Of a DNA stretch of 64,000 nucleotides, positions 1 through 11,339 are shown piece after piece. This DNA comes from Tethya wilhelma (lineage: Eukaryota > Porifera > Demospongiae > Tethyida > Tethyidae): positions 1 through 64,000 of the forward strand of contig CAXIPT010000091.1 in NCBI GenBank assembly GCA_964030475.1. Direction: 5' to 3'. The translations under genes were made by a program, and so were the position numbers. Every line of letters begins with the position of its first letter. Positions within the stretch are counted from its first letter, which is position 1. The notes beneath the pieces are model-generated. The model did no database searches, was not told the DNA's origin, and saw only the letters and a list, made by a program, of their open reading frames with translations.

Positions 1-3000
1 TACTAGCTTCCAAATTACAGGCTCTCCAGTAGTTTCAAGTTTGTCGATGAAAGCATTCCACCACAGAATGTGACATTCTTCTATACCACCTTTGGTGTAC
101 TTCGGGATGTCTCCACGTAGTTTTGGTAGGTTCAGCTTGGTGAAGTTTCCTGGCAGTGCTACTGGTGCATCTTGTGGAATAGACTGTATTATAATGAGAA
201 GATGAATTGTCAATGGAATGAGTAGCTGTACATGTGTGTGTATATTATATGAAAATTTTTTGCAACGAAAATTACCCAATCTACGGTAGATACATTACAG
301 GTGGACTAAAGAAGAAAATTATACCATACCGTCAAAAGCTTCAAGTCTTTTCCATTCTTTGGCAGCCATTCACCACTGTGCCACTGCTTATATTGAAAAA
401 GACATTGGCCTTTGCTTCCTTTGAAGAGACGAAAGATGTGAGGGTTGGTGTGATTGTGTAGCGGATCCATATGAGGCGTCAGCCACTCTTTTGTGTCAAA
501 CATCACATCCAACACCTGTGCACTGGATCCCTTGTTTGCTTTCTCTATCACTTCCAAGAGCTCTACATGCAGTCAACATATTTATGCATTTTAGTAATCA
601 GTATACACATCAACTCTAGTCATTCTACCTGGAACGGTGAATACGCTATTCTTGCTGAGCCATTTGCTGACATGTCCAAACAGGGCATCCACATCCTCGT
701 GGGTATGGCCCACCATTAGGAAGCCAACCTCAATCTGTATGATTGTACATGTGGACAATATTGAATCGTCATGTGTGCAGTGACTTCGTAAAGAGTGTGT
801 GTCATAATATGTAGTCAATGCCAGCTATATTATAGGCATGTTGCATTGTCACAAACCTGTTCAAACAATCCAAGCTCAACAAGTAGTGCAAGAAAACTAA
901 ACACAAATTTGTTTTTGTTTTCTCTGACACAATTGTCAAACTGGATGAAGAGCTTGCTGGGGATATGTCCTTTCTCTCCTAGGATTGGGATGTACTTCTC
1001 CAGTACCTTCATGAGGACATTGATTGTGAGGTTGGGATCATGAGGCCATTGTAGAAAGTCTACATATGCCTCAGATCCGAGGCCGTGGATGATTGCTCCA
1101 GTGATGTGGGTTCTTAACTGCCAAAGGTTTACAGCAGACTTGACCTTGGTTTTAAGGTGAGGGAGACTACTCTTCGACTGATCCATACCGTCGATGATCA
1201 GAGACATGATATCATAGTCGATCTCAGCTCGATTTCTGATATCGTGATATCGCTTTCTCTGCTCCCTGCATGAAGATAAATTTTCATTTACATGTCTCAC
1301 GTAGGTGAGCAAGCATACATGCAATAAATAATGAACTCACATCTGTAGGTCATTATGTTCTTTGCTTATTTTGGCAATTTCAGCCTTTCGCTCGGGATCA
1401 CTTGTCTTCTCCAATTCCCGGCGGATCATGGTACAGACATCACACTTCGTAAATCCATTTTCCTGTCGGGAAAATTAAAAAAATAAATGTTTATAATAAT
1501 TACGATAATATAAAACACACCTTAGGGATAACAACATGACTAAAATGGTTGTCCCACGTTGCAAAGAATTGAGAGCGGCTTATGACTACTTCTTTCCCTC
1601 GTTTCTTAAGATCCTTAACCATTCTGTCATACACAGAGACTTTGGTAAGACTGCTGGGTAGATGCACTGATGGCCTATCAGGCATTCGATCACCAAGCTT
1701 CAGAAAAAAGTCGTCCATCCACGCGATTGCTTCTGATGTTCTCTGAAGTGGGTTTCTGTGTAGTTCACGGATAATCCTCACTTGTCCTTGCAAAAACATG
1801 GTACGCACATTGTAGAACGTGGCTGAGCAGATACCCAGGGTCTCTCTCCACAAATTAAAGCAGACCTATTATGAGATGTTTGTTGTTGGTGCTATGGGTA
1901 TACGGTGTACACACATATGTATATAGTTGCGATATATCCACTGTATTTTACTTCAATATTTCATGGAATCAAGGTGTACTCAAGGGCACTATTTTGAACC
2001 ACCAATCATTACTGTAGGAAATGTACACCTATACTGTATAGAACAAACCTGTTTCCCACATATCAAAAACACAGTGTCTTTGGAAACTCCTGAGGTATTC
2101 ATGATGAGGTAGTCCAGTAGCCACTGCTTTCGAGCCAACTGAGATAAGGTTGAAAAGTGACCGTGATATCGTAGAATATCGGTTGACAAAAGGCCATGGA
2201 CTTTTGTGGCACATTTCTCCCCACAGCCATTGAAAGACAACACTTGCAGAATGTCCCACCTTCCTACAAATGTATGAATATAAGGTACATAAAAAATGCT
2301 GTTGGACTTACAGGATCTGTCAACACAAAAATTGCATCTATATATAGACTGTACTGCATGATCAGTAACAGCATTGTTACTCTTGTGTTTTTTAAACATA
2401 AAAGAATGAAGTACATGTATATAAGTTGGTCTTACCATTAGCAATCGGTGTTGAGTCAAAATTTGTGGATGAGGATCCGGACACCGTCAGGCAGGAATTC
2501 GATGCTGAAATTGGGTTTGGTGTGAACAAGAGAGACTCTGGTGATGAAGCGGAGAGCAGCTTGGGTGCTTTTGTAGGTGGCAAAGAATTTGAAAGAGGTG
2601 TCAACAAGAGAGGCTTGGGAGGTGAGAAGAGACATGTAGGTGTAGGTGACGATAGGAGTGGAATTGAACCTGATTGGCATCTTTGATCTGTAATTTGAAT
2701 GTAATTGTCAAGTACATGGGCTAATCTTTACTAACTACTTAGACTACAGCTGCCAGCTGCTGATATAATATGCACAGTAGAAACTTAAGAAATTTTATGG
2801 CTAAACCATATTGCTTACCGGTTTGTAATCCTCGGCAACTGAGCTGTTTTGAATTCACTATCTGCTTAGGGGTGGACTGAAGAGGTTGCGCAACGTTAGT
2901 CCTGCCAATCACTTCAACATCTTCTTCAAAACTTAAGAAAAACGAGTGTGAATCATCAGCGTCCGAATCAGCTGTGAAACTCAGGAAAGGTGCTTCATCG

Positions 3001-3053
3001 TCACTGATAAATTCCAGAAATATATCTTCTGAGCCACAGGTAGTATCAGCCAT
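1..3053 (-). CDS. DUF7869-like protein with RNase-H/DDE-like acidic motifs (9 exons, 3' partial)
   Basis: Exons on the minus strand, in transcript order: 3053-2819, 2687-2436, 2263-2049, 1865-1521, 1462-1341, 1265-857, 734-629, 562-330, 183-1. All have GT-AG borders and joined phases, giving 700 residues before the window ends. The ATG at 3053 opens an acidic, then Ser/Pro-rich disordered N-terminus (about 1-160). A Cys-containing segment (GCGEKC, about residue 175) follows, then a helical region (about 235-390), then the core with IIDGMDQ (413-419), QFDNC (498-502) and VGHTHEDVD (534-542). The core resembles an uncharacterised family I know as DUF7869, which is expanded in sponges and cnidarians; the name is from memory. 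The order of acidic motifs fits an RNase-H-fold nuclease or transposase, which is inference. It is divergently paired with the ParB-like gene at 3318. The stop codon lies beyond position 1. Confidence 0.85.
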
Positions 3054-3317
3054 CGCTGTACTGGACTATAACAGACTCCAGTTAGAGTCTTGAGCTGGTC
3101 TGTCAGACCGTCACCGTACGTTCAACTTCTCCCCTCCGTGGTTCTCCACTCGCACTCGAACTCAGTTCAGAAATTACAGCACTAGTAAACTCCACGTGTA
3201 CTAGATCTAACCGTATACTAGATTGTTGTGCGCATGCGCATTTAGAACACTAGAATTTCCCAGGACTCAGGTGTCATAAAACAGTTCTCTTGAAGAGTCG
3301 AAAAAGAAAGCTTCTCA
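3054..3317. promoter_or_regulatory. Bidirectional promoter between two divergent genes
   Basis: The two start codons (minus ATG at 3053, plus ATG at 3318) are 264 bp apart, so both promoters and 5' leaders must share this interval. It holds a perfect 12-bp NRF-1-type palindrome TGCGCATGCGCA at 3229-3240 and an E-box CACGTG at 3193-3198. No TATA box is evident. NRF-1 sites are common in bidirectional animal promoters; use of this one is inferred. Confidence 0.7.
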
Positions 3318-5762
3318 ATGAGTGGATTGTGGTGCCTGAAGATCGAAGGTAGAACCAGGAAATCTGTCTATCTTTACCGTGACGGGGTGAGGCTAAAGGA
3401 CAATGAAGGAGCCAGGCTAGAGCCTATTGTGGACGTGCAAGCTAAATCAGCCCAGAACGGAGAGTTCCTAGTTGTAAGTTTCTGATTTGACTACATTGCT
3501 TAGCGATTGGGTGTATGTATACTCTAAACCATTGTGTAAACAATCAGCTAGCTTTACTCCATAGATTGGCTAGCTGGCATTAAGCTTATATGCACAAAAT
3601 TTTAACATGTTCAATCAAAGGTGAAAAAAATGACGCAAATTGTGTTTTGGCAGCTGTCTAATTTATCACAGTTGTGCTACATAAGTTTTTTTTGATTAAT
3701 ATTCTTTTTATATTCATGTTAACAGTTTAAGACCATCACTAACCAGAAACATAGAGCGTTGAAGTTTGGAAAATTCAAAGTCACAGAAAATGAGCTATGT
3801 GCTCTCTTCACAAATGCTGATGGAGCAGTTGGATTTGCAGAAATTTTCAAGATTGAAGTTAGCCGTTTTCTTGACTCTAGTAATGGATGCTATTCAGGTA
3901 CAGTGTTTACAAAAGGACTTGCTAGCACTTCATATCAGTGTGTTAATATCATCTTTGTATCTCTGAACTCAGGTCTACTCCCTTCATGTACCACTAATCA
4001 AGGCTCGTCCGCTGGTGTTACTGCTCAACTCTCATCCACTAGCAATGATACTCGACCCCCTACCTCCGATTCTACTCGATCTGTCAACTCCGATGGTACT
4101 CGATCTGTTAACTCCGATGGTACTCGATCTGCTAACTCCGATGGTACTCGATCTGCTAACTCCGATCGTACTCACCCCCTTAACTCCAATGCTACTCGAC
4201 CCTCCACCTCCGACACTGCTCGACCCTCTACCTCTGCCACCACTGCAGGTAATTTAACTTCAAAAATTTAACTGCTTACTGCTATATATATGTACAGTAT
4301 TGCAACTTTGAGTACATTACACATTTCCAGGAAAGAAAGCAAAATCTGGAGTTAAGAGAAAGAGAGGTGAAATAGAGGCAGACATGAGTGAGATGTCGTC
4401 TTCCATTCAAGACTCATTCATTGGTAAGTGATATTGAAATGAATACTATTGTCCATACTCCTGTATTGACATGTGTTATTTCATAATTGTAATTGAAATC
4501 TATATCTGTCTTTCCATTATGTATATAATAGGACAGTATCAGCTTCCTTTAGGATGCTTGATTGAACCTTCAGCCGAGAGACTTTTACGTCCTGTAGACA
4601 GAGTCTTTGTCGAGCACCTGAAAGAGGAGATGATCATCAATCCAACTAGTGATGTTGCACCGATCCTCGGGCTCGTGTATACCGAAAACTTCGATAAACA
4701 ACACCCAGAGGCATACAAGTATGAGACAATCGGGGGAAACAACTCGAGAGTAGCACTTGCTGAAGTAGTGAGTGAGAACCCAGAGTTAAAGTCTCAGCCG
4801 TGCTTCTTGAGTCGACCAGTGTCGGTCTACCTGAACTTGTCCAATGACCAGGCACAATTCCTAGCCCAAAAGCACAATCGTGCCAGTAGATTTACTCATC
4901 AAATGACTTCCCAAGACCAGGTACAGTACTGTATGAATTATGCCATTTTTGACTTTAATTTTGTGAACGTAATTATGGATAAATATGTACTTAGTTATAA
5001 AGAGAGTTTGAGGCTGGGCCTCATATTATTATGTTTAGCTACTGTGGATATCTATTGACATTTTACTGCTATAGACATTGGTTCTGGTTAACTATATACG
5101 GCATTCTTCTTGCTTCACATTCATATGACCTTCCATCCTTTTTGTATACATGTAGGTGAATCTGTGCAGGAACCGTCTGTTTGTTTTGAACAATGCGAGC
5201 GTCCTCAGTGATGAGACTCCAAAGGCAACTAATGAATGGAGAGAAATGTGTTCAAGCATCCTGATGTTAACTGTAAGCTATATACGTATAACTATTCAGA
5301 TGTTCATGATAATTTGTCATTTATTTTGGGTTTACATGCCTTACATGAGATCTCATTCAGGCTTTCTACTTCTTTTCCATGAGTGAAAGGTTATATTTTT
5401 ATTTGTTGTTGTTTTTTTGTTTTTCTTCCTGGATTATATATAGCGCAAGCAATTGCAAGAGAACATGGTATTCTTTTTGGCATCCCTAAACCAGAAAAAC
5501 TACGAAGTACTGGCAGAAGTCATCAAGAAATATGAAAAAGGAGAGCTAGGAAAAGTCCCTAAATCAAAGGAAGCTACCATGGCTAAGTTGGATTGCAAAG
5601 GATCTAATTTCAAAGGTTTGTATATGTGTTTGTTTGCCATTGCCTAGCAAACAAAGTTTTTATAAGAGGGTCAATTGCAAACAAAATAGTTGCATGACCC
5701 TTATAAGTGTGCGGCATTCAACCATGCATCGAGTGCCCTCACCTAAGGGTCATGCAACTATA

Positions 5763-5834
<72 letters not shown>

Positions 5835-5868
5835 NGTGTGTGTGTGTGTGTACATGTGTGTGTGTGTG

Positions 5869-5908
<40 letters not shown>

Positions 5909-7954
5909 CTTAAAACAAAAAGTGTCACTGGCACTGTATTTACAAGTATGTGTGTGTGCAAACTTAGCACAAAGTTTATGCTTGCTTATTTGTTGTAATG
6001 ATTATACATGGATAGGGCTACGTAATCTTGACGACGACACAGTGTTTGCACTGCTTTCTGAAGTCAACAATGGAACCTTGCCTCTAAACCACCTCAAACG
6101 GAGATGTGAACATATCAAGAAGATTAAGGCTGTCAGAGAGAGTTTCACTAAGCAAGTGAGAGCTGCATCCTGGAAGGAAGCTACACAGAAGTTTCCCCAC
6201 TACACATCTGATGAGGCCTTGCTCCCATTTACAAACAAGCATGGTCTAGAAAGTGCGGCTTTTGTGCATCATTGCCAAAAGGCAATTAAAAGTACAGCAG
6301 CAAGGGAAAGTACAGTTCAACATGTAAGTTTCCAAAGAAGCAATATTTTATTGTAATACTGTATATGCAAAATGGGGAATTGTAGCGGCTTCATCTTCAC
6401 TTATTATCATATTTATATCAGGACGATGTGTCAATTATAGAGAGCACAAGCCAGGAGACTATCATTGCTCTTGTCAGGAGCACTTCTGACAGTCTGACAC
6501 ACGAGAAGATTACCAGTGCACTCCCACAGTTTAGCGGATTTCCACTTGTAATCGCATCTGTAACAGAGGGAAGTGATGTCAAGAGTAAGGTGGGTTTTTG
6601 CACAAACATGGCAGTACATATCAGTTTAAATGTAAAATTGATGTGCATAGAATCTTCGTAAGAAGCTCAAAATCTGATTGTACAAATAATTTTTGGTTGT
6701 CTAGCACAAATATTTCTACTGGCTTTGTGTGCCTACTTCTGTTCATCCTCTGTAGAATAATATGTTGTTTTTTTTTTCATGTATACTGCTTTCATTTTTG
6801 TACACAACAGATTAGTTCTCTCCTGCGATGTGTCAAGTCTATCAATGTATGGGCTGGAGAGCCTGTGTACAACATATTGGTACATTGTGGTGTGTATCAG
6901 TTGGAAGAAGTGAAGAGATGTTTCGTTGATGAAGAAGATGATGTACACACAGAAATTCTATATTGGAGAAGAGATGTTACTACAAACAACAAAAGTGGGT
7001 ATTATCAGACTTCATGCATGTATATGTGTGTACATATGTTTACCATTAATTTTATTATGTTTCTCTCAAACTGCATGCATGCAGATCGCCTGTTTTCTCA
7101 AGATGTGTCAGTGATTGTCCTTGCAACAAATTCATTTGGAACCATCAAACAGCGCCAAGCCTGTCTCCAATCTAATCTAGTCACAGGAAGTCTGAGGGAA
7201 GCAACGGAGGTTATGATCACTTCGCTTACCATGCCAGGCGATTGGATACTGGACATTGAAAGCAATTCAGGTTGGTACATTAGATTAATGTTTATACCCA
7301 TGTGCTGAAGTCCATGCGTATGGTTTGAGAATGCAAACAAATTCGAAGTTTCCCTGTTCTTTTGATTACTTTTCCAGCTTCCTACGCTTTTGTTTCAGCT
7401 ATTTAAATTTTACTGTTGAAACTCTAACTGTCCAAGGATGTACTGTTGAAATTTCAACAACAGTCTAAGACTTAGTGTGTGCACTGTTGAAATTTCAATA
7501 GTCTGAGTGTGTACTGTTGAAATTTCAATAGTCTGAGTGTGTACTGTTGAAATTTCAACAGTCTGAGTGTGTACTGTTGAAATTTCGATAGTCTGAGTGT
7601 GTACTGTTGAAATTTCAACAGTCTGAGTGTGTACTGTTGAAATTTCAACAGTCTGAGTGTATACTGTTGAAATTTCAACAGTCTAAGGGTGTACTGTTGA
7701 AATTTCAACAGTCTAAGGGTGTACTGTTGAAATTTCAACTCTTATACTGTTGAAGTTTCACTGAATCTGGTAATGTGATTTAAATGTTTATACACTTTTG
7801 TTTTTGTCTTCCAATTCCAGGTGATGTATTGGCTAGTGCCCGAGATTGCAAAAGAAATGCCATTGGTGTTGGAGAGTCAATTTTGGATTTGGAATCCTCA
7901 CTGATTGAAGAGTATGAGGAAGAGAACTCAGAGGATTCTGGTGCTTCAGAATAG
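3318..7954 (+). CDS. ParB-like domain protein with degenerate DNA-methyltransferase-like C-terminus (12 exons)
   Basis: Exons: 3318-3473, 3726-3897, 3973-4248, 4331-4423, 4532-4920, 5156-5272, 5444-5615, 6016-6323, 6422-6589, 6811-6994, 7085-7270, 7821-7954. All borders are GT-AG and all phases agree, giving 784 aa and a TAG stop. Domains: N-terminal region 1-110; Ser/Thr-rich linker 110-205 with a 24-bp (8-residue) repeat; basic stretch KRKR near 215, a likely nuclear signal; ParB/sulfiredoxin-like domain 240-350 with GGNNSRVAL at about 299-307 in the place of the conserved ParB Gly/Arg box; helical middle 360-560; and a C-terminal 560-784 segment patterned like a beta-class (N4/N6) DNA methyltransferase. 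There, PGDWILDIESNSGD (729-742) resembles the SAM-binding motif, but FPLVIASVTEG (601-611) sits where a D/N-PP-Y/W catalytic motif is expected. DNA binding is likely; methylation looks unlikely. The pairing with a DUF7869-like gene may be functional. Confidence 0.85.
4060..4195 (+). repeat. In-frame 24-bp minisatellite in exon 3 of the ParB-like gene
   Basis: Four to five near-identical 24-bp units encode the octapeptide TRS(V/A)NSDG, followed by decayed units with Pro. The repeats keep the frame and code for a Ser/Thr/Asn-rich disordered linker before the basic nuclear-signal-like stretch. Length polymorphism between alleles is likely. Confidence 0.85.
5763..5904. repeat. (GT)n microsatellite in intron 7 of the ParB-like gene
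   Basis: About 140 bp of nearly pure GT, interrupted by one N at 5835 and two TACAT breaks. The N suggests the repeat length was not resolved in the assembly. It lies wholly in an intron (5616-6015). Confidence 0.95.
7405..7760. repeat. 30-bp tandem array of a perfect 20-bp palindrome in intron 11
   Basis: About eleven units. Each consists of the 20-bp self-complementary sequence ACTGTTGAAATTTCAACAGT followed by a 10-bp spacer close to CTGAGTGTGT. Some units carry single changes that break symmetry (TTCAATAGT, TTCGATAGT). The array fills most of the intron between exons 11 and 12 of the ParB-like gene. Confidence 0.95.
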
Positions 7955-7976
7955 TTACTATTACACTTAGTTAATC

Positions 7977-7982
7977 AATAAA
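7977..7982 (+). terminator. Polyadenylation signal AATAAA of the ParB-like gene
   Basis: A canonical AATAAA lies 23 bp after the TAG stop at 7952-7954. This makes the 3' UTR very short and supports the chosen last exon. Confidence 0.7.
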
Positions 7983-7997
7983 AGTCATGATTATTGA

Positions 7998-8075
7998 ATC
8001 AATTACATTAAATTTTTAAAGTTGATCAATCATAATTCTGGAAAATGGAATTCTACGTTGAAATTGGAAGGGCTT
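7998..8075. repeat. 78-bp repeat, inverted copy at 16,863-16,940
   Basis: The sequence starting TGAATCAATTACATT and ending GAAATTGGAAGGGC, just past the poly(A) signal of the ParB-like gene, recurs almost perfectly in reverse orientation at 16,863-16,940. Similarity stops abruptly on both sides. It does not belong to the other repeat families recognised here. Confidence 0.8.
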
Positions 8076-8079
8076 TTTA

Positions 8080-8639
8080 GTACCCAAAACACAGTTATAC
8101 TATACTTATATTACACTTGCACTATACACGTCAATGACCTTTCAAAGTGTGTGGCAGTCATCAAATGACTTTGTGTGTCTATCTGTCCTCCTCTGTGTTC
8201 GGCTAGAGTGACTTGTGTTGAGAGTGAAGAGAGAGGTGGTCTTTATCTCCTTCTTCTTCTCCTCCTCCTCCTCTGGTTCATGAGAAGTCAATCCATGGCC
8301 AGCTGGAGGAGAAGAGACATTAACACACTCTTAGGACATGGAGAATGAGGGGTCCAAGTTGGAAGGTCTGGGAATGGGGCTATAGGGGAAACCATGCATG
8401 GAACTGTTTCTACAATAACCAACTTCTTTAAGTTACATTTTCACATGTACGTACATGTAGTGAGAATGTTACACAAAGATTCGTTATGTATAATATAATG
8501 CGGTTAACATTGTAGAAACACAGACTGAGTTTGGGATGGTAACATGATGAACTGCTGCATGTGATTATAAAACAGTCAGTATAATATTATATAAGTATAG
8601 CTATATTGTACATACATGAAAATGTTGAATAATTTAGAT
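8080..8639. other. Intergenic stretch without recognised gene
   Basis: Simple sequence only: a CTT/CCT-rich patch near 8,245-8,275 and AT-rich DNA. No coding exon with consistent splice sites was seen on either strand. Confidence 0.5.
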
Positions 8640-9382
8640 TGTGTAATGTGGTAACTCTAAAAAACAAACAAACTGAGTTCTCCGGTTTTAATATGCTGAT
8701 TATATGCTCAAGAACACACATTCTGTATATGTACACCAGTTGCTTACCATTTGATACAATCCTTGGACTTGCAATGAGACAGTCAAAGCCCTGGATTTTA
8801 TTAGTAGGTGGCTCATTGGGACATCTTGTATACAGCTAGCAGTCTGGCTTCTTCAGGATTACAAACACAGTCATGCTATCACCATGTAGCCTCAGTCTCA
8901 GCAGCTGCCTGGGTGGGGAAGATACAAAAGAAGCCACTCAGGCAATCATAAGGTATGTACCATAAGGACATGTAGTCAAAATAGTATCATGTGTCATAGT
9001 GTCAGCTACTCTGAGACTTGAGGATATTAACATCCAGCCTTTGAAAACAAGCAGCTAGGGAGAGAGCCTGATAAATATATGCAATTAGTGACGGGTATAT
9101 ACAGGGTAGATGTGAGTGGCATTACATAATGTGTGTGTAATATGAGGGTTGCTTACCATCCATCAATCCTTAGGCTAGCTTGCAGTGACACAGTCCAGAG
9201 CCACTTGGTTGTAAGTGTGTCAGTGGAGCATCTTGGATCATTCTGACTGCTTCAGGAGTACAAACACTCAGCATAGCCTACATGGGTGTTGAAGATACAT
9301 GTACATAATTATACAGAGTGAGAATATAGTAGTAGGATATGAAAATATTTTAGAAGGCACAATAGGATGTGTGTGTGTGTGC

Positions 9383-9430
<48 letters not shown>

Positions 9431-9850
9431 ACGTGTGCATGCTAGGAGAAGTGAGTATTATATATACGTCAGACAATAAGAACTAGCACAAGTGGTTTTA
9501 TGGCAGCTACTGTATTTTTAACCTATAGGAGGTGCTAGAAGCGGTGAGTACTATATGTCAGACCATAATCAATAAGAACTAGGACATTCCAGTGGTTTTA
9601 TAGCTGTATTTTTAACCCATGTATATCTATATCTCCATGGAAACTATTCTTTCAACAACTCCATTCTATTGTCCAATATAGGGAAATGGGAAGTGAGTGT
9701 GTAACTGTCTCTTAGTGAGGACAGTCATGATACAGTGTAGGTTTTAGTGTGTGTTATATAGCTGTAGTGATAGTAGGAGTGAGGCTGAGAGTCCATTCCT
9801 CAGTCCATCCTCCATCACTGACTAAGGCTAACATTATTATGAACAAATTG
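8640..9850. repeat. Segmental duplication, copy A (partner at about 21,160-21,780)
   Basis: Two long blocks match the partner region in the same orientation: 9,145-9,290 (containing a CTTACC minus-strand donor-like site and GGCTAGCTTGCAGTG) and 9,630-9,790 (GGAAATGGGAAGTGAGTG). A decayed related block begins at 8,745. Minus-strand reading of the donor-like blocks gives short exon-like peptides ending at GTAAGC, but no protein family is evident. It also contains a GT microsatellite at 9,371-9,427. Confidence 0.7.
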
Positions 9851-10077
9851 TACATTACAGTTTGTTACAGTATCCATTCCAGTAATGAGGTACTTTGAGA
9901 CTATTCTGTAACATTATATCTTTTACAATACTATAAACTACAAGGTCACCAATTAAGTGTGTCATTGCTGGAATGTACAAATTGTACTAATGCTGATGTT
10001 TTAATTGCAAATCAATTATATAAATTCCTGCAAATCACAAACATCCTCTCTGCAATATAAATTTGCTAGCATACATA

Positions 10078-10203
10078 ATGACTGCTAGCACAAGCACATC
10101 AGGGCCAAGTCAGACAAAAGCTCCTTCATCTCATCAGAAGAAATTCATCTCTTCCCTGCATAACCAAACTAATAATAGCAGCCACACTGGAGTTAAGTAA
10201 TAA
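10078..10203 (+). CDS. Small Ser/Thr-rich open frame, doubtful
   Basis: A 41-codon frame starting MTASTSTSGPSQTKAPSS and ending at TAA. It has the look of a disordered N-terminal exon, and a possible donor is absent (GGAGTTAAGTAA). It could be a chance frame; nothing downstream continues it. Confidence 0.2.
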
Positions 10204-10482
10204 TTATTACTGTTTAAATTTAACTATAGATATTATAATACTGTATTGTGGGTAAATTTGGGAGGCTTATAAAATTTGGCGAATTCTAATTTTAGTATGA
10301 TTGGGGATTTTAAATTTGGCCATTTAATTCAACACTGCATTGTTTATAATACATGTGTGCACATGCGCATAAACTGTTCGGAAGTTCTTAATTATAATTT
10401 GCCAATATTTTCACTAAATTTAGCCACTATACGGTACGACACATCCTGCATATCACTGTTAGGCCAGGTGACGTATGACCTT

Positions 10483-10700
10483 TCAAGGATACCATACTGT
10501 ACAGATATAGACAATGTCATGATTCCTAACAGATACAGTGTNGCTCATTGAAAGCACACCTTGCCTTAGAGTACAAAGTTCACTCTTAAAATCTTGCAAT
10601 TGCTCTTGATAGTGGTGATACAAATGAGATTGCTCTGGCTTACCAGTGAGTGTTTTTAGAGCATTTTGCACACTGTCAATCCTTGATTTGAGGTTAACCT
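10483..10700 (-). pseudogene. Coiled-coil-like coding fragment, broken
   Basis: Minus-strand reading from about 10,700 gives a charged helical peptide (SRIDSVQNALKTLTGKPEQ, then HLYHHYQEQLQDFKSEL, then CTLRQGVLSM). It ends near an unresolved base at 10,542. Composition suggests real coding origin, but there is no start, no partner exon and no recognised family. Confidence 0.35.
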
Positions 10701-11320
10701 ATTACCTACGGTTGACGCTAAATCGCGTCATCCGCGTGGGTGTTTCAAACCGCGGTTGACGCAAAATCGCGTCAAGGCTGCACTAGCGACTATTTTGCAA
10801 GCTAAGCAATTAGCCCTGAACTTTAAACTTTACATACGAATAGGTAAGGGACTACTCTACTAAAATATCAAGTCAGACTTAGAACTGCTTGTAAGGCGTG
10901 GCGCTACTCGTCGTTGAGCGACTAACGGTCACGATCTTCGCGATCACGATGGGCGACTTTAGATCGACGTTTTTTCTACAACCCTTCAGAGGATAAGCTT
11001 GAAACTTGCTACGTAGGTGCAGGGATAGTTAGGCTATATAGCCATAGCATCGCTTTTGTAAGCGTTGCCGGCTAGCTGGAAAAAAAGCTTTATACGCGCG
11101 GCTATATTCTAGCGTATTTGACCCTCCCGTATGTTAGGCTTTTTTTACCAGCAAAAGCTTCACTAAGCAACAAGACCTGGAGTATAGTAAGCTTGATTGT
11201 TGCTTAGCTGCATCATATAAAAAGCTTTGCCTAATCTTTACTTTAGAAGAAAAACAAAAAGAAGGCGTAGCTACTAAAAATTTAAAATTTTAATTTCGCC
11301 GTATGACGTCATTTACTTCA
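10700..11320. repeat. Dispersed repeat T, copy 1 (copy 2 at about 31,430-31,770)
   Basis: Blocks such as GATAAGCTTGAAACTTGCTA, CATAGCATCGCTTTTG and AAAGGCGTAGCTACTAA-like segments recur in the same order at 31,450-31,750. The left part has a duplicated GTTGACGC(T/A)AAATCGCGTCA motif (10,711 and 10,754), locally GC-rich compared with its surroundings. Confidence 0.7.
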
Positions 11321-11339
11321 AATGAATTCAGCGTATAAT

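Noticed and set aside
2312..2358. Extra small exon in the DUF7869-like gene
   Set aside because: Including it creates an in-frame TGA at the next junction, while direct joining of 2,436 to 2,263 keeps the frame.
5634..6356. Long plus-strand frame including a Cys/Val run
   Set aside because: The run is the GT microsatellite of intron 7; only 6,016-6,323 is exon.
7472..7738. Minus-strand open frame with a 10-residue repeat
   Set aside because: It is only the 30-bp palindromic intron array read through; a unit length divisible by three keeps it open.
7405..7760. CRISPR-like array (regular repeats and spacers)
   Set aside because: The 10-bp 'spacers' are nearly identical and the array is inside an animal intron.
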